DNA from: Tribonema minus
Taxonomy: Eukaryota > Sar > Xanthophyceae > Tribonematales > Tribonemataceae
Reading direction: 5' to 3'
Assembly: GCA_017506865.1 (NCBI GenBank)
Contig: JAFCMP010000103.1
Span: 1 to 64,000 of the forward strand
DNA length: 64,000 nucleotides
The translations under genes were made by a program, and so were the position numbers. This document shows, in pieces, positions 12,001 through 22,483 of this stretch; the stretch's first letter is position 1; every line of letters begins with the position of its first letter. A model generated the notes under the pieces. That model saw nothing but the letters and a program-made list of their open reading frames with translations. It was not told the origin of the DNA and did no database searches.

Positions 12001-12196
12001 GGGTCACATTCAGGTCATCGATGAGAATGCTTTCGTTGCCCTTCTCACCTAGCCGGAGGCACATGGCGCAGTTGCCAAATGGCAGCTGCGAATCCACCCC
12101 AACCCGCACCTTCTGTGTGCCATACCCGCACCCCTCCCTCTCCCTGTAGGTAAAGTGATGCCTGTCGCCTGCATTCTTGCTATGTCGGGAGGGCAT
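6080..12196 (-). CDS. NOSIP: NOSIP-like U-box/RING-family protein, complete, six exons
   Basis: Minus-strand exons: 12049-12196, 11617-11713, 10696-10909, 9722-9951, 7413-7593 and 6080-6247. The phases agree at every join and give 345 residues; the family is usually about 300. The N-terminus (MPSRHSKNAGDRHHFTYRER, then GYGTQKVR) matches the NOSIP start. A divergent U-box follows with CAMC, ATPSGHIYCRECILEYLL and a basic helix. A Gln/Ala-rich coiled stretch (AYEAQQQAQAERAV) occupies exon 3. Exon 4 has SFWLPTHAPE, and exons 5-6 carry the second half-domain: SPMSGDPLR, IICAVTRREI, MMCPVTGGKF and the typical end EAQKYEPVMM. In the second motif the usual CPMSG cysteine is serine. Family knowledge: nuclear E3-ligase-like proteins, associated with the spliceosome in many eukaryotes. 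It is divergently paired with the transporter gene. Exon assignment is firm. Confidence 0.93.
6248..6480 (-). repeat. acceptor-side echoes upstream of NOSIP last exon
   Basis: The plus-strand unit 'gcgtgtagggtttgacctgagggcagcgct' recurs about three times, in pieces. 'gacctgag' is the reverse of the CTCAG acceptor joined to the exon's first bases GTC. Runs of 'gtagggttaggg' inside the units give a telomere-like look. The copies keep the AG. Confidence 0.6.
6640..7412 (-). repeat. donor-side echoes of NOSIP exon 5
   Basis: The exon-5 end (plus strand 'ccggagcgcgccagcagcac' followed by 'cgtcggctggtggtg') recurs at about 7265-7305, 7100-7130, 6905-6935 and 6720-6750, and more faintly at about 6635. 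Between copies lies a repeated 'atgaattcatgccgtgaatca' spacer. Similarity falls with distance from the exon, as expected if older copies are pushed outward. Confidence 0.7.
7594..8730 (-). repeat. acceptor-side echoes of NOSIP exon 5 (six copies)
   Basis: The exon-5 start (plus strand 'gcgggtcgccgctcatcggg' plus the acceptor) is copied at about 7770, 8005, 8195, 8330, 8525 and 8690. The two copies nearest the real exon have lost the acceptor AG on the minus strand (CAT and CAA in place of CAG). The four more distant copies keep CAG. Interspersed pieces with 'gccggcgagg', 'cagttgcgtcagttac' and 'caagagtatgcagcttc' are shared between units, so the unit is about 170-230 bp. Confidence 0.8.
9105..9721 (-). 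repeat. donor-side echoes of NOSIP exon 4 (four copies)
   Basis: The plus-strand block 'gacgcacctgcgcggccgcg' followed by 'cctccggcggcgcga' marks the end of exon 4. It recurs at about 9555-9620, 9400-9450, 9265-9330 and 9115-9175, each time still fused to the GTGCGTC donor or a relic of it. Divergence rises with distance. Confidence 0.8.
10065..10175 (-). repeat. acceptor-side echo of NOSIP exon 4
   Basis: About 95 bases encoding the start of exon 4 (plus strand 'ctccagccgcctctccgcgt' to 'gccggcgccgcaaactcctg') duplicate 9880-9955. It is flanked at 10036-10062 by 'cctaaccctaaccctat', a telomere-like tract at the duplication boundary. Confidence 0.75.
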
Positions 12197-12586
12197 GCTA
12201 AGCTATCGCTGGTAGGTCTCTGAAAAATAGTTCAATTTCGTCATGATACCTACTGTTCTGCACCGTCAACTCTCGTTCCGTGTTTGCATTGCCAAGAGAG
12301 GTTAAGAGGTTGTAGGAAAGCTGTGATGACCTGGGAGTGCTGGTGTTTTGGAGCTAAGCTGGTCCCAGGGAGCCGGCTGCACTGATCAAACCCTCATCAT
12401 CGCATAAGGTCAGGGCACACACACACTCTGGGGGAGATCAGCCGAAGTTTTTTTGTTCAACGCGCGAAGGACCGCACTAGGCGTGCATAGTGCCTATCAT
12501 CAGCTAGTCTTGACGTCTTAGCAATACAGCAGCTGTCGAAGCGCGTTGACGCAAGCCGGAGGCCGTGCTCGCGCAGCGACGTGTTG
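12197..12586. promoter_or_regulatory. divergent intergenic region shared by NOSIP and the transporter
   Basis: The 390 bases separate the NOSIP ATG (minus) from the transporter ATG (plus). They must hold both 5' leaders and probably a bidirectional promoter. They are less GC-rich than the coding DNA. I see no convincing TATA box or repeated site, so the promoter call rests only on gene arrangement. Confidence 0.5.
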
Positions 12587-15500
12587 ATGCAGCAGCAGGA
12601 TTACAAGCGTGTAGCATCCGCCCCCAAACAGGACTCGTCCCATGCCAGCAGAGCCGTTAGGAGTCTCTCTGAGGGCGAGGAGGAGATCGAGGTGGAGCTC
12701 CCCACCATCAGAAGCGGCGACGCCCGCAACAAGTCACAGAGGGACAAGTCTCACCCGCGAAGCCCGGGAGAGTACCCCGCTCCCCACGCAACCCTGCTCG
12801 ACAACCCACCGCCCCCTGGCGGCAAGGAGCACAAGCAGCAGCACCAGCAGCACCCCGGCGCTGTCATGGGCCGGGGAAAGCAGTACCTGAGACTTGACCA
12901 CAGCGACTCCCGCCACGAACAGTTTCTGGACCAGGAGGCGCAGGCGATCGCGGAGGCAGAGGAGGAGCTGCAGTTCGAGCTGGAGGCAGGAGACCAAATA
13001 GGGGAGCACTTTGGGGGCACGGATGGGGTGCCTGGGGGGGCGCCGGGGGCGATACCCTGCGCGTTTATATCGGGGCGCCCGCTGGTCTACCTCTGCGCTG
13101 CGTGCTCGAGCCTGTGCTCCGTGCTGCTGGGCTACGACGTGGGGGTCATGTCGGGGGCCAAGGTGAGAGCGAAACCGTGCCGCAGCGCCGCTCAGTTCAC
13201 GGGGTGTGCTGCGCATCATAAATGTACTGTGCAGTGCACGTCATGAAGCGCGCCGGGCATGTTCCGCTTCCATGCCGCCCTCGTGGTGTTGTGGTGGGAG
13301 ATGCGGTTTTGAATATGGATGGCGAAAGCGGTGTGCTTGTTGTCCGTTGCTTGGCTCAGGCAAGAGCAGCAGCGATGCCAGGAGAGCGCCCTGAACTATC
13401 GACAGGCCACAGGACGGTCTGGAATGGACATGGCATTGCTGATGTGCTTCAGCTGGTATTGGGCCGATAGGTGTATTCCGGCCCAGCGGTTGCCACATGC
13501 CGTGTGAGCCATGACTGGCCGCTGGTGCAACACTGATCATGTAGGGAAAGGCACCAGCTTTGGGTTGCCAATTTCAATCTCATCCCTCACTGCTGCCGGC
13601 CTTCGCTGAAACTGACACACGCAACCCCTCTTATGCCTCACACAGCTGCCTCAATCAGTGGCTTGATCACCAACGTGGCCGTTGAATTTGTGGGTTGAGC
13701 CAAGATACGTCTTCAAGCGTATTGTCAGAGAAGCTCAAATCAAAGGCTTTGACTGCGTGCGGCAGTGACACATCACAGCGATATGAGCGTGGCTTTTACG
13801 CTACCATCTACGCCATCCACTCTGTTAAGCTCTCTATGAAGTAGCGAGGACCAGCACAGACGCCTGGTTCTTTGCGTTGCGCTACGTGGTCGCGCTGATG
13901 CTGACACACTGTGATGTCTCTTGCGCAGCTCCCACGTCGTGATGTTGTGACATGGCCTCAGCCTGCTCGCTTTCTGATTAAAGCTTCTGAAACAGCGCCT
14001 GAAACCGTTTGCGCTGCACCCCAGGAGCACATCCAGACTAACTTCAAGTGCGAGTCTCGCAGACCGCAATCATCATCGGCCGCCATGACCTTGTAACCGC
14101 TTTTTGAAACTGCTTCAGACCCATGAACCACTATTGAACCCCCGGGAATGCATACAGCCCAAAGTGACGCTGTGCAACGTAGACGGCGGCAATCATCGGC
14201 AGCCTCACTTCTACCCCCCCCCCCCCCCCCATCTGCTTTCAGAACCACTGCTGAAAACTGCTGCTGAAACCGCTCCGTGAACCCGTCCAGGAGTACATCC
14301 AGCCCGATCTGGAGCTGTCCGATTCGCAGACGGCGGTCATTGTCGGCAGCCTGAATCTCGTGGCAGCGCTCGGCGCGCTGATGGCGGGCAAGGCGGCGGA
14401 CGCGCTGGGGCGGCGCGTGACCATCGCGCTCGCGTGCACCGTCTTCATCGTCGGCGCCGCGATGATGGCGGGCAGCGGCAGCTTCGGAGCGCTGCTGACG
14501 GGGCGCGTGGTCACGGGGGTGGGGGTGGGTGCTGCTATGATGGTGAGTGGGTTGAGCTATGTAGGTCGTGAGTGAGCTGTGTATGGTAGGTGGGTATAGA
14601 GGCTGCAATCAGCTTCGGAGCGCTGCTGTCGGGGCGCGTGGTGACGGGGGTGGGGGTGGGCGCCGCCATGATGGTGCGCGTGTTGAGCGCTGTGTGTAGG
14701 CTGTATGGTAGGTAGGTATGGTGCCCGCGTGCAGCTTTGGAGCGCTGCTGACGGGGCGCGTGGTTGTGTGTGTGGGGGGGGGGGGGCGCTGCCATGATGG
14801 TGCGCGCGTTAAAGTACAGAAGTAGGTGTTTGCTATAAGCTGTGTATGGTAGACATGTAGGTACAGTGGCTTTGGAGCGCTGCTGATGTGGCAAGCGGTG
14901 GTGGAGGAGCGGAGGGGCGGGGAGGGGAGGGCGCAGCCATGATGGTGAACGGGGCTGCGAATGGTGGACATCAGCGGTCTGGCTGGTATGCATGTATGAT
15001 ATCCATAACGTAGGTAGGTAAAGCAGCAAAGGGTAGGTAGGTATGGTGGGCACAAGGACTGAAACGCTGCTGACGGGGCGGTGTGGTGAAGGGGGTGGCG
15101 GTGGACGCCGCCATCATGAGAGTGGGTCACTGTGGTCCACGACAGCCATGGCAGGTTGGTATGTATCTGTGTCAGTTTTCCATGGTAGGCAAGTGTGTCA
15201 GTTTTCGATGGTAGGCAAGTATAGTTGCCGCCAGCAGCACCGGAGCGCTGCTGCTGACGTGATGGGGGTGGGGCAGGGCGGCAACGCCATGATGGTGACT
15301 GGGTTCATATATGATGTTTGATAGCTTTTGCGGGCGTGGCGGGCTGCAGCAGCGGAAGCGCCTCGACACGTAGAGACGCCGCTTGCCTCTGCTCGCCTGA
15401 CATGCCAAATCTGAATGGCGCGACAGGTGACGCCCATCTACATTGCGCTGCGCAGAACCGGCGCTGCCGCCACGCGGACTTGCTGTGTGACTTTGACGGC

Positions 15501-18500
15501 AGCGGTGCAGTTGACGTGTCGCAGCAGCCACCTGGACGGCAGTAGCAGCGGCAGCGCCGCGGCACAGTGCACATGACTGCCTCGTATGCGCGCCTGACAT
15601 AGAGTTTGTGAACAGCAACAGGTGGCGCCCATCTACATTGCGGAGGAAGGTTAGGGTTAGGGTAGGGTTAGTCAACCCTAACTCTGACCCTAAGTTCGCA
15701 CACCGGAAGCGCCTCAACATGGTTTGCCTCTGCGCGCCTGACATAGAGTTTGTAAACAGCGACAGATGGCGCCCATCTACGTTGCGGAGGAAGGTTAGGG
15801 TTAGGGTAGGGTTAGTCAACCCTAACTCTGACCCTAAGTTCGCACACCGGAAGCGCCTCAACATGGTTTGCCTCTGCGCGCCTGACATAGAGTTTGTAAA
15901 CAGCGACAGGTGGCGCCCATCTACGTTGCGGAGGAAGGTTAGGGTTAGGATAGGGTTAGTCAACCCTAACTCTGACCCTATGTTCGCACACCGGAGGCGC
16001 CTCAACATGGTTTGCCTCTGCTCGCCTGACTTGCGATTTCCGAATGGCGCAACAGGTGGCGCCCATCTACATTGCGGAGCTGGCACCGCCAGATGTGCGC
16101 GGAGCGCTGGTGTCGCTGACCGACATCAGCATCAATTTGGGGATACTGCTGGGGTACGGCGGCGCGATACTCTTCGACTCGGTGGGTGCAACCTTCAACT
16201 TGAACCTGGTGTGACAATCTCGATTTGCGTGGTGTCGCTCACTGACATCCGCATCAACCTGGGGATACTGCTAGGGTACGGCGGCGCAATACTCTCTGAT
16301 TCGGTGAGTGAAAACCTCAACTTGAACTTGGTGTGACAACCTTGCTCTAGAGGTGCACTGGTGTCACTCACCGACATCAGCTTCGATACCGGGATACTGC
16401 TGAGGGTACGGCGGCGCGATGCTTTTCGACTTTGTGAGTGAAAACTTCAACTTGAGCCTGGTGACAATCTTGATCTGAGACGTGTTGCTCACCCACAGCA
16501 GCGGTGACAACGGGATACTACAGGGGTTACGGCAGCACTATACTCTTTTGAATTGGTGAGCGCGCCAAGTTCAACTTGAGTTCTGTGCACTTTTGTACGG
16601 TAGAGGTGCGCTGGTGTCGCGCACCGACATCAGGCACCGACTGGGGGATATGCCTGGGGCACGACGGCAGAGTTATCCTTTTGAGTGCCATTTCAATTTC
16701 ATGTTCAAGTGTGTCAACGACTCGCTCGTCAAGTCTCAACAGGGAACAGCGCCAAGTGGCGTGCTGTGGTTGGCTCTGGCGGTGATCCCAGCCATGACCA
16801 TACTTCAACTTCAACGCAACCTACAGTGTCTCAAACTTGTGCGAGCCGCGGTGGGCCCGGGCGATGCACCAGCCATCACCATACTTCAACTACACATTTG
16901 AAGTTTGGTTCAACTTGAAGCCAACTGATTCCCACGCTGTGCTGCGCAGGTGCTGACGGGGGAGAGCGCCAAGTGACGTGCCATGGTGGGGGCGGGCGCG
17001 ATACCGCAATGATCGCCACACTTCAACTTCATACTCTGAAGTGTTTAACTTTGTGTTGAAGTGTGATCGACTTGAAGGCAACTGATTGCACATCCCACGC
17101 TGCGCTCCGCAGGTGCTGACGGGGGAGAGCGCCAAGTGACGAGCCATGGTGGGGGCGTGCACAATCACCGCTGATCGGTTTACCTCAATTTCATGTTGAA
17201 GTGTATTGCAATTTCAGCTTAACTGATTGCGCCCGCTTCCGCTGCCCGGCGCAGGTGCTGACGGGGGAGAGCGCCAAGTGGCGCGCGATGGTGGGGGCGG
17301 GCGCGATACCGCCCGCGCTCGTGCTCATGTGCCTCGTGTGCATGCCCGAGAGCCCAAGGTGGCTCATTGCCAAGGGGAACCCCCGCGCGGGGTACTCTGT
17401 GCTGCTGCGCATCCTGGCGGACGCCAAGGCGGCAAGAACCAGGTGTGTGTTGACATAACAGTAGTTGTGGCAAGCCAGCATGTAACAGCGGCCTGCGTTG
17501 CGACTGGGGCTGCGTTGTGCAGTGCCAAGGGGAACCCGCGCGCGGGGCACTCGGTGCTGCTGCGCATCCTCGCCGACGCCAAGGCGGCCAGAACCAGGTG
17601 CGATGACAAGAGACTATTGAGTTCAGAACCAGGTGTGATGAAATAACAGCAGTTGCGGTAAGGTTGCAGCGTGTGTTGCGGCCAGGGCTGCGTTGCGCGA
17701 TGCCGAGGGGAGCCCCTCGTGCGGCGTACTCGGTGCTGCTGCGCATTCCGGCGGATGACGCCAAGGCGGCGAGAACCAGGTGCGATGAAAATAGACTAGT
17801 AGTTGTGGCAAGGCAGCAAGCAGCCTGCGTTTCAGCGCTGCATCATGCATCGCTGAGCAGCTGCTGATGCGCAGTCTTTTGTTGGAGAACTGCGCACCGC
17901 CCTGCGGCTTGCACGAGGTCGCAGATGGCATGGTACGCTGCCCTTGATGCTGCGACCGCAGCGTCTGGTGTACAGTCCTTTGCGCCCCATCACGTTTCAC
18001 GCGCGCCTTGCACGATGTAACCGAGAGCTTACTACACCACACCTTTGATGCCAAAAGTGCAGCTACTGATGCGCAGCGCTCGCCATTGCGCGCCGCCCCC
18101 CGCAGCTTGCACGAGATAACAGAGGGCGCATCGCACCACCACCCTTGATGCTGAAATAAAGCGAAAACAAGCAGCTACTGGTGCACTGACGGCAGGGGGT
18201 GTCTGTACCCTCACTTTGCTGCTGCCACCGGCGGCGCGCAGTCGGTGCGCTAATGTCTCGGTTCAAGTGCCAACTGAACTTCACGGTTGCCCCTCCCTCC
18301 CTGCAGCTCTGCACGAGATGACGAATAGCATATCGCACCACCACCCTCGGTGCTGAAATAAAGAGACAATGCAGCTACTCATGCGCTTGACGGCAGGGGG
18401 TGTCGTGTACTCTCACTCTTCTGCTGCCACCGACGGCGCGCAGTCGCAGCGCAGATGTCTCACTTCAAGTGCCATCTGAACCACACTACTGCGCAGCTAG

Positions 18501-21500
18501 CACGAGATGACAGAGAGCGTATCGCACCACCACCCTTGATGGTGAAATAAAGAGACAGTGCAGCTACTCATGCGGTTGATGGCAGGGGGGCGGTCTGTGC
18601 TCTCACTTTTCTGCTGCCACCGACGGCGCACAGTTGGCGTGCAAGTATCTCAATTGAAGTGTATATATACATTTTGAACTTCACCTTTCCGCGCCGCCCC
18701 CGCAGCTTGCAAGACACAGCTTGCGCGCGGTCACCGCGTGCATGCCTACCCTTGATGCCTAAAGTACTCTCACTTCTCTGCTGCCACCGACGGCGCGCAG
18801 TCGGAGCGCAAATGTCTCACTTTAGGTGCCATCTGAACCACACCGCTGCGCAGCTTGCACGAGATGACAGAGAGCATATCTCACCACGCGCGCGAGGCGC
18901 GTTGGAAGGACGTGCTGTGCCCCAGCGACAGGGCCATCGCCGCCGCCGTGTCGATAGGGCTCGGGCTGGGGTTCTGGCAGCAGGCGAGCGGCAGCGAGGC
19001 CGCCGTCTACTACAGTCCAGAGGTAACTATGAGTATTGCTACTGTTTAATGCGTATTATGTTTACAAAAATATGCCGATGTAACAATACTAGTCTGTGAG
19101 CGAATCTTCTCAAGCGCGCTGGTGTTTATCGCACACCTTACGCGGTTGTTGATTGCAAGCCGTGATGTTTGCTGTGCCAGACCTCTGATAGCAGGTCTGT
19201 GGCAGGTACAGTAGTCGCCTTAGCCCAAAGCGAGTCAGCCCTGCACTTTGCGGCGATTGTCATTGTACGTCTCGGCTACAGCAACTTCCGCACATCAGTC
19301 GCAATGATCCGCTTCCCATCTTCTTCTTTTGCATTTGCCCAAACTGCCCTTATTCGTGCAGGTGTTGAAGCACTCCGGCTGGGACGGGCGCGATCTTCTA
19401 CTGGGCAACATGGCAGTGGGGACGTTCAAGCTGGCGGGCGAGGTACAGTACAGCTTCAGTTCACAACAGTTCATGATGTACTCGCTGGGGTTCATCTGCA
19501 CTGCTGTGAACTCATCTGCACAGTGTATTTGGTCATTTTGAGCTGGCGGGCGAGGTACAGTACAGCTTCGGTTCGCAAGAGTTCAAGATGCACTCGCTGA
19601 AGTTCATCTGCACTGCTGTGAACTCATCTGCACAGTGTATTTGGTCATTTCGAGCTGGCGGGCGAGGTACAGTACAGCTTCGGTTCGCAAGAGTTCAAGA
19701 TGCACTCGCTGGGGTTCATCTGCACTGCTGTGAACTCATCTGCACAGTGTATTTGGTCATTTCGAGCTGGCGGGCGAGGTACAGTACAGCTTCGGTTCGC
19801 AAGAGTTCAAGATGCACTCGCTGGGGTTCATCTGCACTGCTGTGAACTCATCTGCACAGTGTATTTGGTCATTTCGAGCTGGCGGGCGAGGTACAGTACA
19901 GCTTCGGTTCGCAAGAGTTCAAGATGCACTCGCTGGGGTTCATCTGCACCGCTGTGAACTCATCTGCAAGTGATACTCTTGGACGTTCCTGGCGGGTGAG
20001 GTACAGTACAGCTTCAGTACACGACAGTTCACGAGGCATTCACCGGGGTCCATTTGCGCTGCTGTGCTCTCATGTGCACACAAGCATACCCACCCCTCTG
20101 AAGTGACTGCAATGCATTCTGGTGAGATTACAGAGGCGGATTCACTTCACGGCGCACTTGCTGGGTCCATTCGCACTGCGCTGCGCACAAGTGAAATAAA
20201 CAAAACTAAAAATGGACGAAGTACATGTTGCTGTACTATTGCAGGCACGTGCGGCACTGACAAGACCCCCCTCCTCCCCCCCCCCCCCCCCCCCCCCCCC
20301 TTACCATTCCAGGTTGTCGCCTTCTTCCTATTGGACAGGGTGGGGCGGCGCCCCCTCCTGCTCGTCAGCTCCATCACGTCGACGCTCTGCCTCATGGCGA
20401 TAGCGCTGGCGTTCCACCTGCAGTGGGGCGGCGGCGCGGTGCTGTTTCTGCTGAGCTCCTTCATGCTGTGCTTCAGCCTCGGGCTCGGGCCCGTGACGTT
20501 CGTGGTCGCCAGCGAGATCTTCCCGCTGGCCGTGCGCGGCAAGGTACGTATGTATGTATGTTTCCCATCACAGTCATAGAGTGGTTCTCTAAAAAGAAGT
20601 CACGCGGCGGTGATGCTTGTGGCTGCAAGCGAGAATATCACCAATGGAGTGGTTCTTGACGGAATGTACATAACGGTGACGCTTGTGGCCGCCAGCGAGA
20701 TCGTATTGCTGGCCGTGCGCGGCAAGGCATGTATGTATGCATGTTTTCCATACACTAAAAGTGTGGTTTTAGAAGAACCACATATGACGGCGCCGTTTTG
20801 TGGTCGCCAGCGAGCATGTGCCGCTGGCTGCGCGCGGCAAGGTATGTATGTATGCACAGTACGCTAGTGTGGTTTTGGAAGAAATGACATTATGGTGACG
20901 TGCGTGGTCGCCAGCGAGATCTTACCGCTGGCCGTGCGTGGCAAGGTATGTATGTATGCACAGTACTCTCATAGTGTCCTTCTGGAAGGAATGACATGAC
21001 GGTGGTGTTTGTGGTCGCCAGTGAGATCTTCCCGCAGGCCGTGCGCGGCAAGGTACGTATGTATCCCATAACACTATTAGTGTGGGCGGAAGAAACTACA
21101 CGACGTGGTGATGTTCGCGTCACCAGGTAGATCTTCCCGCTGGCCGTGTGCGGCAGGGCGCACACGTATACATGTTTCTGCAGCACACTAGTAGTGTAGC
21201 TTTGGAACGCATTACATACGGAGCAGCCAGCGAGATCCCACACACATGCTGCAGGCAACGTCGCCAGTCGTCTTTCTCATCACCACAGTGAGCTCCAACC
21301 TCACCCCCCCCCCCCCCCCTTCCCACCCCAGGCAATGTTGCTTCTAGCCTAGCATCGTCATTGCTGCTTGTTTGAGCACGAGCACGCCTAGATGACACTG
21401 TAATAGGAGTAGACTTAACCCCGGACCCCCCTACCCCCCCCCCCCCACACACACCCCTCTTTTCAATGCAGGCAATGTCGCTGGTGGTCTTCATCAACCG

Positions 21501-22483
21501 TGCCATGAGCGGCATCATCGCGCTGTCGTACACGGCGCTGGCAACCGCGCTTGCGCCCAGCGGATCGTTCCTCATGTTCGCCGCGCTCTCCGGGATCAGC
21601 GTGCTCTTCTACTACTGGAAGGTTCCCGAGACGAACGGTGAGCAGGATTATGCGCTGCGTTTGCCGGGTCGAATGGACATGCAGCCAATGTGCGTGCTGC
21701 AACCAGTGCCACCAGTGATACTACATGTTGTGCTGGTGTTGCCGGTTCTCCCACGATGTTGACGTGCAATGTGCGATGGTACTTTACCAGTGATGTAAGG
21801 GGGGACTGGTTTCTATCCTCTGCAGCACCTGGGTTTCGGCATGTGTATGCTGGGTGAAGTGGACCTGTGTGGCCAATCTGCTTGCGCTGCGAGCACTGCA
21901 TTTTGCATGTTGCGCATCTGCTGTGCCTGATGCTGTGCCGTCGCCAGCGTGACATCAGCGCATAGGCGTGGTGTGCGGTGACCCGCTCGTCGTGTGCGTC
22001 AAATGCTTGTGATTAAGCGGGAGAGTTGTTTCCACGCACGCACGCATGGCTGGCTGTGTTCCAGTTGATCTATGATCATGCTCCTGTCATATATAAAACT
22101 TGAGGGCCAGTCGCTGCACTACAGTAGCGCCTGTGGTGAGACTTAGGGTGAGGGCACTGCCCTAGCTACAAAGAAGCAGTTGACAATGCTGAATAAATGC
22201 TGTCTCACGGTGCTGACTCTCTGAGCTGCTGCGCCCGTTAGGTTCCAAACACCGACCACAGTGTTTCGCCAGTTCAGCTTCATACTGGAACAAGGATGCT
22301 TTCGATTTCTGACAAACAAACCATGCCCGGTTTCGACCTGCTTGTCGTGGACCAGGGAAAACGCTGGAGCAGATCACCGCGGAGCTGGACGTCGCGGCGG
22401 CGGCGATGGCCGTAACCGCCGCTGTCAACCGCAATGGTGACGTGCCCATGTTCCAGCAGCGAGCTGGCGACATCATCTTATAG
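12587..22483 (+). CDS. MFS sugar/polyol transporter, complete, nine exons
   Basis: Exons: 12587-13162, 14291-14542, 16056-16181, 17255-17442, 18854-19022, 19362-19442, 20313-20543, 21472-21637 and 22356-22483. All are GT-AG with matching phases, giving 638 residues. A hydrophilic N-terminal extension of about 155 residues precedes the usual 12-helix fold; it is acidic and His/Gln-rich, longer than in most family members. Sugar-porter signatures occur in order: GYDVGVMSGAK (end of exon 1), GKAADALGRR (exon 2), APIYIAELAPPDVRGALVS (exon 3), MPESPRWLIAKG (exon 4), QQASGSEAAVYYSPEVLKHS (exons 5-6), LLDRVGRRPLL and VVASEIFPLAVRGK (exon 7) and VPETNGKTLEQI (exons 8-9). Family knowledge: proton-coupled uptake of hexoses, inositol or polyols in plasma or organelle membrane; the substrate cannot be read from sequence. 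I chose ATG 12587 over the upstream in-frame GTG/TTG. Seven of the eight introns carry junction echoes on one or both sides. Confidence 0.95.
13890..14290 (+). repeat. acceptor-side echoes of transporter exon 2
   Basis: About 150 bases before and into exon 2 are copied at about 13950-14080. That copy has 'caccccaggagcacatccag' then 'gcagaccgcaatcatcatcgg', and a shorter copy lies at about 14170-14205. Each contains a decayed version of the EYIQPDLELSDSQ coding start with its CAG acceptor. A 15-base C run sits at about 14216. Confidence 0.7.
14543..15320 (+). repeat. donor-side echoes of transporter exon 2 (five copies)
   Basis: The segment encoding SFGALLTGRVVTGVGVGAAMM with its GT donor is copied at about 14607-14680, 14735-14800, 14868-14948, 15055-15125 and 15230-15300. 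The first copy is almost exact and the last is barely alignable. Intervening DNA also repeats ('tatggtaggtaggtatgg'), so the unit is about 130-180 bp. Confidence 0.85.
15405..16055 (+). repeat. acceptor-side echoes of transporter exon 3, with a 145-bp near-identical array
   Basis: The exon-3 start 'caggtggcgcccatctac' recurs at about 15424 (decayed), 15618, 15763 and 15908 before the true exon at 16056. The last three units are about 145 bp each and differ at only a few positions. Each includes a head-to-head telomere-like block, 'ggttagggttaggg' then 'tcaaccctaactctgaccct', which could fold into a hairpin. Near-identity implies recent expansion. Confidence 0.9.
16182..16700 (+). repeat. donor-side echoes of transporter exon 3 (four copies)
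   Basis: The exon-3 end (SLTDISINLGILLGYGGAIL and donor) is copied at about 16228-16310, 16356-16440, 16485-16560 and 16612-16690. Units are separated by 'aacttcaacttgaacctggt' spacers, so the unit is about 128 bp. In the outer copies the reading frame is lost. Confidence 0.85.
16735..17254 (+). repeat. acceptor-side echoes of transporter exon 4
   Basis: The exon-4 start 'gtgctgacgggggagagcgc' with CAG acceptor recurs at about 16950-17005 and 17113-17165, and as 'caacagggaacagcgccaag' at about 16738. True exon 4 opens at 17255. Spacers carry 'cttcaacttcat' motifs. Confidence 0.8.
17443..17800 (+). repeat. donor-side echoes of transporter exon 4 (two copies)
   Basis: About 80 bases encoding AKGNPRAGYSVLLRILADAK and the AACCAGGTG junction are copied at about 17522-17610 and 17698-17790. 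The first copy still reads nearly the same peptide. Some third-position differences suggest an older, once constrained or gene-converted copy. Confidence 0.85.
17890..18853 (+). repeat. acceptor-side echoes of transporter exon 5 (five copies)
   Basis: The exon-5 start 'cgcagcttgcacgagatgac' is echoed at about 17905, 18100, 18300, 18490 and 18700, ahead of the exon at 18854. Units of about 190-200 bp share 'ctgctgccaccgacggcgcg' and 'caccaccacccttgatg'. Confidence 0.85.
19443..20050 (+). repeat. donor-side echo array of transporter exon 6 (112-bp units, five copies)
   Basis: The junction 'agctggcgggcgaggtacag' at the end of exon 6 is followed by four near-identical 112-bp units, starting at about 19543, 19655, 19767 and 19879, and one decayed unit at about 19988. 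Every unit keeps a GTACAG donor. The unit length is not a multiple of three, so use of any downstream donor would shift the frame. The four inner units are almost identical, the youngest array in the gene. Confidence 0.93.
20276..20302 (+). other. poly-C tract serving as the polypyrimidine tract of intron 6
   Basis: About 24 C residues, nearly uninterrupted, lie just upstream of the exon-7 acceptor (TTCCAG at 20307-20312). A long C run in the polypyrimidine position recurs at several acceptors in this window. Confidence 0.7.
20544..21170 (+). repeat. donor-side echoes of transporter exon 7 (six copies)
   Basis: The segment encoding VVASEIFPLAVRGK plus the GTACGTATGTATG donor region recurs at about 20605, 20675-20735, 20795-20850, 20895-20955, 21000-21062 and 21110-21165. 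Several copies still read ASEI-LAVRGK with one or two changes. The unit is about 110 bp. A shorter set of exon-8 acceptor echoes follows at about 21245-21345 ('gcaggcaacgtcgcc'). Confidence 0.88.

Noticed and set aside
19433-20000. CRISPR-like regular repeat array
   Set aside because: The units are contiguous 112-bp tandem copies of an exon junction without unique spacers, in a eukaryotic intron.
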